DNA of 64,000 bases from Sphingosinicella ginsenosidimutans. GTDB lineage: Bacteria > Pseudomonadota > Alphaproteobacteria > Sphingomonadales > Sphingomonadaceae. The translations under genes were made by a program, and so were the position numbers. Positions 22,760 to 31,426 of this stretch are shown here, in pieces. Below the pieces are notes generated by a model that was given only the letters and a program-made list of their open reading frames with translations, was not told where the DNA came from and did not search any database. How positions within the stretch are numbered: the first letter of the stretch is position 1; every line of letters starts with the position of its first letter. The stretch lies in assembly GCF_007995055.1 (NCBI RefSeq), contig NZ_VOQQ01000001.1, forward strand, positions 2,525,001 to 2,589,000. Reading direction: 5' to 3'.

Positions 22760-23854
22760 ATGACGAATCGCTTGATCCGGCTCGAGGCGCGTCTGTTGTG
22801 GCGCTCCTTCACCGATGCGTTCTCGACGGCGTCGGACAGGCTGCTGCTGCTGATGGTCGCGGTCATCGCGGCATTTTGGGTCCGGACCCATCTCGCCGAG
22901 CCGATGTCTTTCGCGCTGCCGACGCGCGCCGCCTGGGCGGGCTTTGCCGGTCTGCCCGCCGGGATGGCCGCGCAATGGCGGCTCGGCGGCCGGCTGGCCT
23001 GGCTCGCGGAGGAAAGTCCGTTTTCGGCGACCGCCCGGCAAGGGCTGGCGCGACGGACCTATCTCGCCTCGTTCCACGGCCTGTTCGCCTGCGGGCTGGC
23101 CGCAGCCGCCGTCTGGATCGGTGTCGCCGTCGGCGAACCGATCGTGGTGCCCATCATCGCGCTGACAAATTATGCCGTGGGCACGGCGCTTGGCGCGGCC
23201 TGCCGCCGCGAAGGCAAAGTCCGGCGCGTCACGACCCGACGCGCCCGCCCGGCCAACCCCCGCCCCTCGAAAGCGACCGCCAGCCGGGCGCTGATCGGTG
23301 TTATAGTCGCGCATCAGACTCGCGATCGGGCGGATCCGGCCCGTGGCGCGACGCTGCTGCTCGGCTTCGTTTTCGTCGCCACGCTCGGCTCGGTTCCGAT
23401 GTCGGCAGCGTGGACCTCGCCCGCGCGAATAGCGGCCGAGGCCGCGCCGGGGCTGTTCGCGCTGCTCTGGACGAACCGCATGGATGTGCGTCTGGTCGGC
23501 TTCCTTCCGTCGCTCGGTTACGGGCCCGCCATGACCGGACTGGCGGTGTCGGCGCTTCCGCTTGCCTGCGTCGTCATCGCCATTCTCGCCGTTGCCGCCG
23601 CGCGCGCGCCGTTCGGATTCGTCGGCTCCGGGATTGTCGCGGCGGCCGGTGCCGGCTTTGTCCTGGTGGCCCTGGGCCGGACTTGGCTTTCGCCCGGGCG
23701 CAGCAGGCATTCCGTCGATCTTCAGGTAGGGATCGAATCCGCTATCGTGCTCCTGGTTGCGTTCGCCCTCCCGCCACTGGCCCCGATAATGATCGTCGGG
23801 CGCCTGGCGATGCTCTATCGCCGCGCCGCGTCGTTGCGCTGGATTCAGCGTTGA
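22760..23854 (+). CDS. Uncharacterised polytopic membrane protein, partner of ABC ATPase
   Basis: I do not recognise this 364-residue protein. It has about seven hydrophobic segments (for example LLLLMVAVIAAFWVRTHL, GLFACGLAAAAVWIGVAVG, and the C-terminal SAIVLLVAFALPPLAPIMIV) and an arginine-rich cytoplasmic loop near residues 155-180. Its stop TGA overlaps the TTG start of a downstream ABC ATPase, so it is very probably the permease of an ABC-2-like transporter. ATG at 22760 is chosen; the longer open frame upstream is antisense to icd. The 123 bases before it hold no recognisable element. Confidence 0.75.
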   Translation: MTNRLIRLEARLLWRSFTDAFSTASDRLLLLMVAVIAAFWVRTHLAEPMSFALPTRAAWAGFAGLPAGMAAQWRLGGRLAWLAEESPFSATARQGLARRTYLASFHGLFACGLAAAAVWIGVAVGEPIVVPIIALTNYAVGTALGAACRREGKVRRVTTRRARPANPRPSKATASRALIGVIVAHQTRDRADPARGATLLLGFVFVATLGSVPMSAAWTSPARIAAEAAPGLFALLWTNRMDVRLVGFLPSLGYGPAMTGLAVSALPLACVVIAILAVAAARAPFGFVGSGIVAAAGAGFVLVALGRTWLSPGRSRHSVDLQVGIESAIVLLVAFALPPLAPIMIVGRLAMLYRRAASLRWIQR

Positions 23855-24582
23855 GCGTGCGGATCGCGACCGAGGGATTGAGCGTGCGTCGCGGTGGCTA
23901 TCCGGCCGTGAACGCCGTCAGTCTGGAGATCGCGGCGGCGCAATGGACGGGCCTGATCGGCGCCAACGGCAGCGGGAAGACATCGCTGCTGCGCGCCATG
24001 GCGGGACGCGCCGCCGTTTCCGGCGGCACGATCCTCATCGACGGCCTGGATCGGACCGACGATTTGGCCTGGCGCGCCCGCGCGATCGGCTTCGCGGCGG
24101 ATGCGGGCGCCTTGCCGCCGACCCTGACCGGGCGTGAACTGTTCGCGATTATCGCTTCCGATAAGCCCGGCCTCGCCATCGACGATCCGCTGGCGGACCT
24201 TCGCGCCGCGCTCGACTTCGACCGTTTCATCGATCAGCGGATCGGCACGCTTTCCGCCGGGATGCGTCAGCGGCTGGCGATTTTCGCGGCATTTCTTACC
24301 CGGCCCGAGACAGTGTTCCTCGACGAGCCGTTCAATTGGCTCGATCCGATCTGCGCCTTTGACACCAAGGCTGCGCTGCGCGGGTTGGTCGCGGCGCACG
24401 GGCTGACGCTGTTCACCGCGCTGCACGACACGGCGACGCTCGTTCACCATTGTGATGCGGCGATGCTCCTCTGGGAGGGACGCATCGCCCGGCGCATCGG
24501 CCCCGACGAGCTGGCGGCCGCCCGGCAGGATCATGCCCGGTTCGAAGCCGAAATTGTAAACAGCCTGCGCACGAATGGGTGA
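23851..24582 (+). CDS. ABC transporter ATP-binding protein
   Basis: A 243-residue single nucleotide-binding domain. Walker A is GANGSGKT (residues 37-44), the signature is LSAGM (near 134, a variant of LSGGQ also seen in CcmA-like proteins), Walker B is TVFLDEP (near 154-160), and the H-loop His is in TALHDT. The start TTG overlaps the upstream permease stop as TTGA; GTG at 23857 is an alternative. The substrate is unknown. The pair precedes psd and pssA, so a lipid or envelope link is possible but unproven. Confidence 0.85.
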   Translation: MSVRIATEGLSVRRGGYPAVNAVSLEIAAAQWTGLIGANGSGKTSLLRAMAGRAAVSGGTILIDGLDRTDDLAWRARAIGFAADAGALPPTLTGRELFAIIASDKPGLAIDDPLADLRAALDFDRFIDQRIGTLSAGMRQRLAIFAAFLTRPETVFLDEPFNWLDPICAFDTKAALRGLVAAHGLTLFTALHDTATLVHHCDAAMLLWEGRIARRIGPDELAAARQDHARFEAEIVNSLRTNG

Positions 24583-24639
24583 TGGCCTGAGCGCGCGTCC
24601 CGATTGTCTCGCCCGGCGGCACCGCTTAAAGGCGTCCCA

Positions 24640-25377
24640 ATGTCTTCTCTCGAAAAGAACGAGCTCGTCACCTCGTCGGTCCGCTGGCGGATGCCGTCCA
24701 TCCATCCGGAAGGGCGCAAATTCTCGGTCATCGCCCTGGCGATCACGGTCGGGCTGTGGTTCGGCCTGCACTGGTCCGTCCTCGGCTGGATCATGGCCGG
24801 CGTGACGGTGTGGACCGCCGCCTTCTTCCGCGATCCCGTCCGGACGACGCCGAGCGGCCAAGACCTGATCATCGCACCCGCCGACGGGCTGGTCACCGCG
24901 ATCGCGACCGTGCCGCCGCCGAAGGAACTGGTCGAGGCCGGAGATATGCCACCGGACCCGCTGATCCGCGTCTCGATCTTCATGAGCGTGTTCGATGTCC
25001 ACATCAATCGCACGCCGATCGCCGGGACGATCCGGCGGGTCGTCTACATCGCCGGCAAGTTCCTCAATGCCGATCTCGACAAGGCGAGCGAGGACAATGA
25101 GCGCCAGCATATCCTGGTCGAGGGCGCCGACGGGACGAAGATCGCCTTCACCCAGATCGCGGGGCTCGTCGCGCGGCGGATCGTGCCGTGGGTGAAGGCG
25201 GGCGACACGGTCGTCGCCGGGCAGCGCGTGGGCCTCATCCGCTTCGGCAGCCGCGTCGATGTCTATCTGCCCAGCGGCACATCGAGCCAGGTCCTGCTCG
25301 GCCAGCGCACCATCGCCGGGGAGACGATCGTCGCCAGGATCGGCGTTTCCGAGCTGATCGAGGGGGTCGCCCAGTGA
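24640..25377 (+). CDS. psd: Phosphatidylserine decarboxylase proenzyme
   Basis: Converts phosphatidylserine to phosphatidylethanolamine at the inner membrane. The 245-residue protein is the short type, with two membrane segments near residues 27-60, then [10 protein letters not shown] and [11 protein letters not shown]. Self-cleavage occurs between Gly203 and Ser204 in [11 protein letters not shown], giving the pyruvoyl cofactor on the alpha chain. [16 protein letters not shown] is a further family signature. ATG at 24640 is chosen over an upstream in-frame TTG. pssA follows after ten bases. Confidence 0.96.
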   Translation: MSSLEKNELVTSSVRWRMPSIHPEGRKFSVIALAITVGLWFGLHWSVLGWIMAGVTVWTAAFFRDPVRTTPSGQDLIIAPADGLVTAIATVPPPKELVEAGDMPPDPLIRVSIFMSVFDVHINRTPIAGTIRRVVYIAGKFLNADLDKASEDNERQHILVEGADGTKIAFTQIAGLVARRIVPWVKAGDTVVAGQRVGLIRFGSRVDVYLPSGTSSQVLLGQRTIAGETIVARIGVSELIEGVAQ

Positions 25378-25387
25378 GGGCAGGGGC

Positions 25388-26275
25388 GTGAGGCCGCCCC
25401 GCCAGCGGCGCGAGCGCCCCATGCGCGGCATCCCGCTTCGCGCGGTCGTCCCCAACGCCGTCACAGCGCTGGCGCTGTGCGTCGGGCTGACCAGCGTGCG
25501 ATTCGCGATCGCCGGTCAGTGGGAGAATGCGATCTACTCGATCCTCGCCGCCGCCGTCCTCGACGGCATGGACGGCCGGATCGCGCGGGCGCTGCGCGGC
25601 CAGACCCGGTTCGGGGCCGAACTCGATTCGCTGTCGGACGTGATCGCCTTCGGGGTCTCGCCGGCGATCGTGCTGCATTTGTGGTCGCTCCAGCATTGGC
25701 CCCGGATCGGCTGGGTGTTCGCGCTCGCCTTCGCGGCGTGCCAGGCGCTGCGGCTCGCCCGCTTCAACGCCCAGATCGATGTCGACGAACAGCCGCACAA
25801 ATCGGCCGGTTTCCTGACCGGCGTGCCGGCACCGGCGGGGGCGGGGCTGCTGCTGCTCCCGGTATATCTGTGGCTGGCGAGCGGCGAGCGCTGGACCTGG
25901 CTTCAGGATTACCGGCTGGTCGCGCCCTGGGCGGCGCTGATCGCCTTCCTTGCCATCTCGAACGTCGCGACCTTCTCCTGGGGCTCGCTGCGCCTCAGGC
26001 GCAACATCCGGCTGGAGGCGATCGTCATCATCGCGCTGCTGGGGGCGGCGGTCGCCTCGGCGACCTGGGAGACGTTGAGCTTCGTCGCGCTCGTCTATCT
26101 CGGGCTGATCCCGCTCAGCGTCATGAGCTATGCCCGGGTCAGGCAGCAGCGCGCCGCGACCGAGCCGCCGTCGATGCCAGCCGAACCGTTGCTGCCGCTC
26201 GCGGAGCCGAAGGCGCCGGCCAGAGGGCGGCGGCGATCAGCGCCCAATGCGAACGAACCGTCGTCTCCAGAATGA
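25388..26275 (+). CDS. pssA: CDP-diacylglycerol--serine O-phosphatidyltransferase
   Basis: Makes phosphatidylserine from CDP-diacylglycerol and serine, the substrate for the Psd encoded just upstream. The CDP-alcohol phosphotransferase motif is complete: Asp62-Gly63, Ala66-Arg67, Gly76, Asp80 and Asp84. About eight membrane helices follow the usual plan. GTG at 25388 with GAGGGCAGGGG upstream is the start; an ATG at residue 12 is possible. The C-terminal 40 residues are a hydrophilic Pro/Arg-rich tail overlapped by a small antisense ORF. Confidence 0.95.
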   Translation: MRPPRQRRERPMRGIPLRAVVPNAVTALALCVGLTSVRFAIAGQWENAIYSILAAAVLDGMDGRIARALRGQTRFGAELDSLSDVIAFGVSPAIVLHLWSLQHWPRIGWVFALAFAACQALRLARFNAQIDVDEQPHKSAGFLTGVPAPAGAGLLLLPVYLWLASGERWTWLQDYRLVAPWAALIAFLAISNVATFSWGSLRLRRNIRLEAIVIIALLGAAVASATWETLSFVALVYLGLIPLSVMSYARVRQQRAATEPPSMPAEPLLPLAEPKAPARGRRRSAPNANEPSSPE

Positions 26276-26330
26276 CCCCGAGCCCGACGAGCAGGGCGAG
26301 GAAGAACAGGGTCGATGCCAGATGAGCCAC
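26139..26330 (-). CDS. Small single-span membrane protein, candidate SOS-induced gene
   Basis: A 63-codon ORF with GTG start and AAGAAGGGA seven to eight bases upstream. Residues 5-22 (STLFFLALLVGLGVILET) form a convincing membrane helix, followed by a short polar stretch, a second weaker hydrophobic patch (WALIAAALWP), and an Ala/Arg-rich tail antisense to the end of pssA. No family is recognised. It lies directly behind a promoter-like sequence containing an exact GTTC-N7-GTTC LexA box. The 137-base antisense overlap with pssA lowers confidence, and the functional part may be only the first 40 residues. Confidence 0.5.
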   Translation of the reverse strand: MAHLASTLFFLALLVGLGVILETTVRSHWALIAAALWPAPSAPRAAATVRLASTAARSRRAAA

Positions 26331-26400
26331 AGCTTTTCCCTTCTTTTATCCACAGGCTGAAACCGAGCCGATCCGCTTTTGTTCCGCGAACCGGATCGCC

Positions 26401-26429
26401 CACATGTTCACTTTATGTTCCGTCGTCAA
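26401..26429 (-). promoter_or_regulatory. SOS promoter with consensus LexA operator
   Basis: On the minus strand TTGACG (26429-26424) is followed by a 17-base spacer and CATGTG (26406-26401). The exact operator GAAC-N7-GAAC (26420-26406, GTTC-N7-GTTC on the plus strand) fills the spacer and touches the -10 box, the classic place for a repressor. Transcription would start near 26394 and run into the small membrane ORF at 26330. The rpsB start is about 230 bases away in the other direction. Confidence 0.6.
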
Positions 26430-26485
26430 GCCACATCGTCGGCGAGGGGGCTTGGCGGCGTTCGGCGGTGGGATGGGGAGGGGCC

Positions 26486-26515
26486 GCCGGCGAAGGCGCC
26501 GGCCACCGCTATTTT
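26486..26515. terminator. GC-rich hairpin, possible terminator
   Basis: GCCGGCG (26486) and CGCCGGC (26497) pair perfectly over a four-base AAGG loop, with an ATTTT run shortly downstream (about 26510). It could end plus-strand transcripts from psd-pssA before the rpsB promoter. The gap before the T-run makes this weak. Confidence 0.35.
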
Positions 26516-26529
26516 GCCGCGGGTCGGGC

Positions 26530-26558
26530 TTGATTTTCGCGGCGTCTCTCTCTAGATG
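26530..26558 (+). promoter_or_regulatory. Candidate rpsB promoter
   Basis: TTGATT (26530) and TAGATG (26553) are spaced by 17 bases, giving a predicted start near 26565 and a leader of about 80 bases. The leader contains the tetraloop hairpin CTCC-GAAA-GGAG (26595-26606) ahead of the ribosome-binding site AAGGAG. Confidence 0.45.
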
Positions 26559-26647
26559 CGCGCCCATTCCACATGCGGGACCAACATACCGGTGCTCCGA
26601 AAGGAGTTTCTCGGCCCCGCAGAGGCATAACCGGAAGGAGAAAGACT

Positions 26648-27406
<759 letters not shown>

Positions 27407-27421
27407 CCGCTTCCCCGGCCC

Positions 27422-27496
27422 GCTTTGCGGGAGGGGGCAAAAGGGGTGGGCCTGTTCAATCGTGCGGGCCCGCCCACCCCAACCCCTCCCGCAAGC
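27422..27496 (+). repeat. Long imperfect inverted repeat between rpsB and tsf
   Basis: A left arm of about 31 bases (27422-27452) and a right arm of about 30 (27467-27496) are reverse complements with a few mismatches around a 14-base loop. Both carry GCGGGAGGGG-type and GGGGTGGGC-type strings. No T-run follows, so it is not a standard terminator. It may stabilise the rpsB message or reduce read-through into tsf. It resembles dispersed palindromic repeats of high-GC genomes, but only this copy is seen here. Confidence 0.65.
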
Positions 27497-27528
27497 GAGA
27501 GGGGCGTTAATTCAAAAGGATAGAAGAC

Positions 27529-28464
27529 ATGGCTGAGATCACGGCCGCCACCGTCAAGGAACTGCGCGAGCGCACCGGCGCCGGCATGATGGATTGCAAG
27601 AAGGCGCTCGCCGAGGTGAATGGCGACATGGAAGCCGCCATCGACTGGCTGCGCACCAAGGGCCTCGCCGCCGCCGCGAAGAAGGCCGGCCGCGTCGCCG
27701 CCGAAGGCCTGATCGGCGTCGCCGTCGATGGCACGACCGGCGCCGCCGTCGAGGTCAATTCGGAGACGGATTTCGTCGCCAAGAACGAGCAGTTCCAGGA
27801 TTTCGTCCGCAGCGTCGCGCGCATCGCGCTGACGACCGGCGACGACATGGACGCGCTTGCCGCGGCGGACTATCCGTCGGGCGGCACCGTCGCGGAAACG
27901 CTCACCAACAACATCGCCACGATCGGCGAGAACCAGTCGCTGCGCCGCGCCGCGCGGGTGTCGGTGAACGATGGCGTCGTCGTGTCCTATGTCCACAACG
28001 CCGCCGCGCCGGGCCTCGGCAAGATCGGCGTGCTCGTCGCGCTGGAGAGCGGCGCCGACAAGGCGGCGCTTGAGACGCTCGGCAAGCAGCTGGCGATGCA
28101 CATCGCCGCCGCCAATCCGCTCGCGCTGACCGCGGACGGGCTCGATCCGGCAATGGTCGAGCGCGAGCGCGGCATCGCGCGCGAGAAGGCCGCCGAGAGC
28201 GGCAAGCCGGCCGAGATCGTCGAGAAGATGGTCGAGGGGGCGATGGCCAAGTTCCGCAAGGAAAATGCGTTGCTTTCCCAGCTTTTCGTCATCGACAACA
28301 AGACGAAGATCGAAGACGTGATCGCCGGCGAGGCGAAGCGCCTGGGCAGCCCGATCACCCTTTCGACCTATGTCCGATTCCAGCTGGGAGAGGGCATCGA
28401 GAAGAAGGAAAGCGACTTCGCCGCCGAGGTCGCCGCCGCGGCCGGCACGCCCAAGGCCGCCTAA
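27529..28464 (+). CDS. tsf: Translation elongation factor Ts
   Basis: Guanine nucleotide exchange factor for EF-Tu, 311 residues. The N-terminal UBA-like module includes [15 protein letters not shown] (residues 13-27), and the core has the TDFVAKNE motif (80-87), whose Asp-Phe pair disrupts the EF-Tu Mg2+ site. The C-terminal coiled-coil hairpin and basic helix end are present. ATG at 27529 has AAAAGGA upstream. A strong terminator follows its stop. Confidence 0.98.
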   Translation: MAEITAATVKELRERTGAGMMDCKKALAEVNGDMEAAIDWLRTKGLAAAAKKAGRVAAEGLIGVAVDGTTGAAVEVNSETDFVAKNEQFQDFVRSVARIALTTGDDMDALAAADYPSGGTVAETLTNNIATIGENQSLRRAARVSVNDGVVVSYVHNAAAPGLGKIGVLVALESGADKAALETLGKQLAMHIAAANPLALTADGLDPAMVERERGIAREKAAESGKPAEIVEKMVEGAMAKFRKENALLSQLFVIDNKTKIEDVIAGEAKRLGSPITLSTYVRFQLGEGIEKKESDFAAEVAAAAGTPKAA

Positions 28465-28477
28465 TTCGTCGCCTTGG

Positions 28478-28520
28478 CAGGGTGACGCGCGCCGACTAAG
28501 GTGCGCGCCACCCTGTTTTT
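28478..28520 (+). terminator. Rho-independent terminator after tsf
   Basis: CAGGGTG and CACCCTG form the base of a stem that continues through GCGCGC pairs around a short loop, followed directly by TTTTT. This is the clearest intrinsic terminator in the window. It separates rpsB-tsf from the pyrH group, so pyrH should have its own promoter or depend on read-through. Confidence 0.85.
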
Positions 28521-28541
28521 CATCAGCAGACCGGAAGCTCC

Positions 28542-29261
28542 ATGCCGTCGCGCCCGCGCTTCAATCGTATTCTCCTGAAGCTTTCGGGCGAGGCCCTGAT
28601 GGGCGATGGCCAGTTCGGCATCGATCCCGAGACGGTCGGTCGCATCGCCGGCGAGATCAAGGTCGCGCGCGACGACGGGCATGAGCTGTGCCTCGTCGTC
28701 GGCGGGGGGAATATCTTCCGCGGACTCGCCGGCGCGGCCAAGGGGTTCGATCGGGCCAGCGCCGACTATATGGGCATGCTCGCGACGGTGATGAACGCCC
28801 TCGCGCTCCAGAATGCGCTGGAGAAGATCGGCGTCGATACGCGGGTGCAGTCGGCGATCCCGATGGCGACCGTCTCCGAACCCTATATCCGCCGCCGCGC
28901 CGTGCGGCACATGGAGAAGGGCCGGGTGGTGATCTTCGCCGCCGGCACCGGCAATCCGTTCTTTACCACCGACACGGCCGCTGCCCTCCGCGCTGCCGAA
29001 ATGGGCTGCGACGCGCTGTTCAAGGGGACCAGCGTCGACGGGGTCTACGATGCCGATCCCAAGAAGGTGGCGACCGCGAAGCGTTATGAAACAGTCACTT
29101 TCAATCAGGTCCTCGCGGACGATCTGAAGGTGATGGATGCCAGCGCGATCGCGCTGTGCCGCGACAACAATATCCCGATCGTGGTGTTCAACATCCGCGA
29201 GCAGGGCAATCTCGCCCGCGTGCTCGGCGGTGGCGGCACGTTCACGGTCGTCGAGAACTGA
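28542..29261 (+). CDS. pyrH: UMP kinase
   Basis: Phosphorylates UMP to UDP in pyrimidine nucleotide synthesis; a hexameric amino-acid-kinase-fold enzyme. The 239-residue protein has [11 protein letters not shown] (residues 11-21), [10 protein letters not shown] (52-61), [20 protein letters not shown] and [18 protein letters not shown] at 28542 with GGAAG upstream lies only 22 bases past the tsf terminator T-run, leaving little room for a promoter. Confidence 0.98.
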   Translation: MPSRPRFNRILLKLSGEALMGDGQFGIDPETVGRIAGEIKVARDDGHELCLVVGGGNIFRGLAGAAKGFDRASADYMGMLATVMNALALQNALEKIGVDTRVQSAIPMATVSEPYIRRRAVRHMEKGRVVIFAAGTGNPFFTTDTAAALRAAEMGCDALFKGTSVDGVYDADPKKVATAKRYETVTFNQVLADDLKVMDASAIALCRDNNIPIVVFNIREQGNLARVLGGGGTFTVVEN

Positions 29262-29274
29262 AGGAGAGAACAAG

Positions 29275-29832
29275 ATGCCCGCCTATGACAAGGCCGACCT
29301 GCAGCGCCGCATGACCGGCGCGGTCGAGACGCTGAAGCACGATCTCGGCGGCCTGCGCACCGGCCGCGCGTCGACCGCCCTGCTCGATCCGATCCAGGTC
29401 GAGGTCTATGGCGCGAACATGCCGCTGAACCAGGTCGCCACCGTGTCGGCGCCGGAGCCGCGGATGCTGTCCGTCCAGGTGTGGGACCGTTCGAACATCT
29501 CGGCGGTCGAAAAGGCGATCCGCAATGCCGGGCTCGGCATCAATCCGGTCACCGACGGCCAGACCATCCGGCTGCCGATTCCGGACCTCACCGAGGAGCG
29601 GCGCAAGGAACTCTCGAAGCTCGCCCACCAATATGCCGAAAAGGCGAAGGTGGCCGTGCGAAACGTCCGCCGCGACGGCATGGACGCGCTCAAGACAGAC
29701 GAGAAGAAGAAGGACATCAGCGAGGACGAGCACAAGCGCCTCGACGCCGAAGTGCAGAAGCTCACGGACGAGGCGATCAAGGAGATCGACGATATCGTCG
29801 CCGCCAAGGACAAGGAAATCCTGCAGAAGTGA
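29275..29832 (+). CDS. frr: Ribosome recycling factor
   Basis: Splits post-termination ribosomes together with EF-G. The 185-residue protein shows the tRNA-like fold signatures [40 protein letters not shown] and [20 protein letters not shown]. Length is standard. ATG at 29275 follows GAAGGAG; it sits 13 bases after pyrH. Its stop overlaps the GTG start of uppS. Confidence 0.98.
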   Translation: MPAYDKADLQRRMTGAVETLKHDLGGLRTGRASTALLDPIQVEVYGANMPLNQVATVSAPEPRMLSVQVWDRSNISAVEKAIRNAGLGINPVTDGQTIRLPIPDLTEERRKELSKLAHQYAEKAKVAVRNVRRDGMDALKTDEKKKDISEDEHKRLDAEVQKLTDEAIKEIDDIVAAKDKEILQK

Positions 29833-30581
29833 GCGTCGCGACGGCCCCGCTCGGGTCGGATCCGGACAATCGCGCGCGGGCGCCGGCGGTGCCGCGCCAT
29901 GTCGCCATCATCATGGACGGCAACGGGCGCTGGGCGAAGGCGCGGGGATTGCCGCGCGCCGCCGGTCACCGCGCCGGTGCGGAAGCCGCGCGCAAGGCGC
30001 TTCGCGCGGCGGGCGAGGCCGGGGTCGAGTGCCTCACCCTCTATGCCTTTTCCTCGGAGAACTGGCGCCGCCCGAAGACCGAGATCGCGGATCTCACCGG
30101 CCTTCTTCGCTTCTACGTCCAGCGTGAGCTCAACAGCCTCCACCGCGAGGGAATCCGCCTTCGCATCCTCGGCGACCACAGGGCCTTTGAAAGCGACGTC
30201 GCGCGGATGGTCGATGCGGCGGTCGAGAAGACGGCCGGCAACAGCCGCATGACGCTTGCGATCGCCCTCAATTACGGGGCGCGCGGCGAGCTGGTCGGAG
30301 CGATGCGCCAGCTCGCCGGGGAGGTCGCCGCCGGGCGGCTGGCCCCGGACCAGATCGACGAAGCGCGGATCGATGCGGCGCTCGACACCGGCGGCCTGCC
30401 CCCGCTCGATCTGATGATCCGCACGTCGGGCGAACGGCGGCTGTCCAACTTCCTGCTGTGGCAGGTCGCTTATTCCGAGCTGCTGTTCGTCGACACGCTG
30501 TGGCCCGATTTCGACGAGGCAGCGATGGAGGCGGCGCTCGCGGACTATGCGCGGCGCGAGCGGCGCTACGGGGGCTTATGA
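29829..30581 (+). CDS. uppS: Isoprenyl (di-trans,poly-cis-undecaprenyl) diphosphate synthase
   Basis: Elongates farnesyl diphosphate with isopentenyl units to C55-PP, the carrier lipid for peptidoglycan and surface polysaccharide. The 250-residue protein has the P-loop-like [13 protein letters not shown] with catalytic Asp30, [13 protein letters not shown], and [20 protein letters not shown]. The GTG start overlaps the frr stop as GTGA, and its own TGA overlaps the cdsA ATG, so the three genes are translationally coupled. Confidence 0.96.
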   Translation: MSVATAPLGSDPDNRARAPAVPRHVAIIMDGNGRWAKARGLPRAAGHRAGAEAARKALRAAGEAGVECLTLYAFSSENWRRPKTEIADLTGLLRFYVQRELNSLHREGIRLRILGDHRAFESDVARMVDAAVEKTAGNSRMTLAIALNYGARGELVGAMRQLAGEVAAGRLAPDQIDEARIDAALDTGGLPPLDLMIRTSGERRLSNFLLWQVAYSELLFVDTLWPDFDEAAMEAALADYARRERRYGGL

Positions 30582-31426
30582 GCGAAACGCCGGCCGCGAA
30601 GGCGTCCTCGGACCTTTCGACCCGCTTCATCGCCGGGATCGTCATGGCGGCCGTCGCGCTGACTGCCGTCTGGTATGGCGGGTGGGCGTTGCGCGGGCTC
30701 GTCGCGCTCGCCGCGGTGGTCATGATGATCGAATGGTGCGCCCTGCACCGCGTGCCCCGGCTGTGGGCCTGGATCGGCGGCGTCCTGCTCGCTGCCCTGC
30801 TGCTCGGCGGGATCGAATATCTCTATCCGGACGCGCTGCCACCGCTCGATCAGGACAGCGAGCTGGCGATCGACCCCGACGATTTCTTCTTCGCTTTCTA
30901 CGCCTTTGCGGTGGTCGCGGGAGCCGCAGTGCTGCTTGCCGCCGGCGCCCGGCGCATCGCCGCCGGTTGGGGTTTCGCCTATGTCGCCATTCCAGCCTTC
31001 GCTCTGCTGGTGCTGAGCTGGGCCTATAACGGCCTCGTCTTCTGGGTGATGGGCGTGACCTGGGCGACCGACATCTTCGCCTATTTCGCCGGTCGGTCGA
31101 TCGGCGGGCCGAAGCTCGCACCAAGGGTCAGCCCGAACAAGACCTGGGCGGGGCTGATCGGCGGGATGATCGGCGCTGGCCTCGTCGGCTGGGGCGTCGC
31201 GCTGCTTTTCGATCTCGGCATGCCGTTCGTCTGGATCGGCGCGCCGATGGCGATCGTGGCGCAGGGCGGCGATCTTTACGAAAGCTGGGTGAAGCGCCGC
31301 GCCGGGGTGAAGGACAGCGGGGCGATCCTGCCTGGACATGGCGGCGTCCTCGACCGGCTCGACGGGCTGCTTCCCGTGTCGCTGGCGACCTTCCTGCTGC
31401 TGGCCGCGGGATTGTGGACCGGCTGA
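30578..31426 (+). CDS. cdsA: Phosphatidate cytidylyltransferase
   Basis: Makes CDP-diacylglycerol from phosphatidic acid and CTP; it feeds PssA encoded nearby. The 282-residue polytopic membrane protein has ATDIFAYFAGRSIGG, SPNKTWAGLIGG (near 185-196), and the C-terminal signature GGDLYESWVKRRAGVKDSG with LPGHGGVLDRLDGLL. ATG overlaps the uppS stop (ATGA). Its own stop overlaps the dxr ATG. Confidence 0.96.
   Translation: MSETPAAKASSDLSTRFIAGIVMAAVALTAVWYGGWALRGLVALAAVVMMIEWCALHRVPRLWAWIGGVLLAALLLGGIEYLYPDALPPLDQDSELAIDPDDFFFAFYAFAVVAGAAVLLAAGARRIAAGWGFAYVAIPAFALLVLSWAYNGLVFWVMGVTWATDIFAYFAGRSIGGPKLAPRVSPNKTWAGLIGGMIGAGLVGWGVALLFDLGMPFVWIGAPMAIVAQGGDLYESWVKRRAGVKDSGAILPGHGGVLDRLDGLLPVSLATFLLLAAGLWTG

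Larger units (their letters stand above)
26331..26647. other. 317-base intergenic region between small membrane ORF and rpsB
   Basis: No further gene is visible here. Reading left to right it holds the leader of the minus-strand small ORF, a GTTC-CGC-GAAC palindrome (26381), the LexA-type box (26406-26420) with a minus-strand promoter, a GC-rich hairpin (26486), a plus-strand promoter (26530-26558), and the roughly 80-base rpsB leader. Confidence 0.6.

Noticed and set aside
26381-26391. GTTC-CGC-GAAC palindrome as a second LexA site
   Set aside because: The half sites are inverted and only three bases apart, unlike the direct GTTC-N7-GTTC repeat of alphaproteobacterial LexA. It lies near the expected transcription start but is not counted as an operator.
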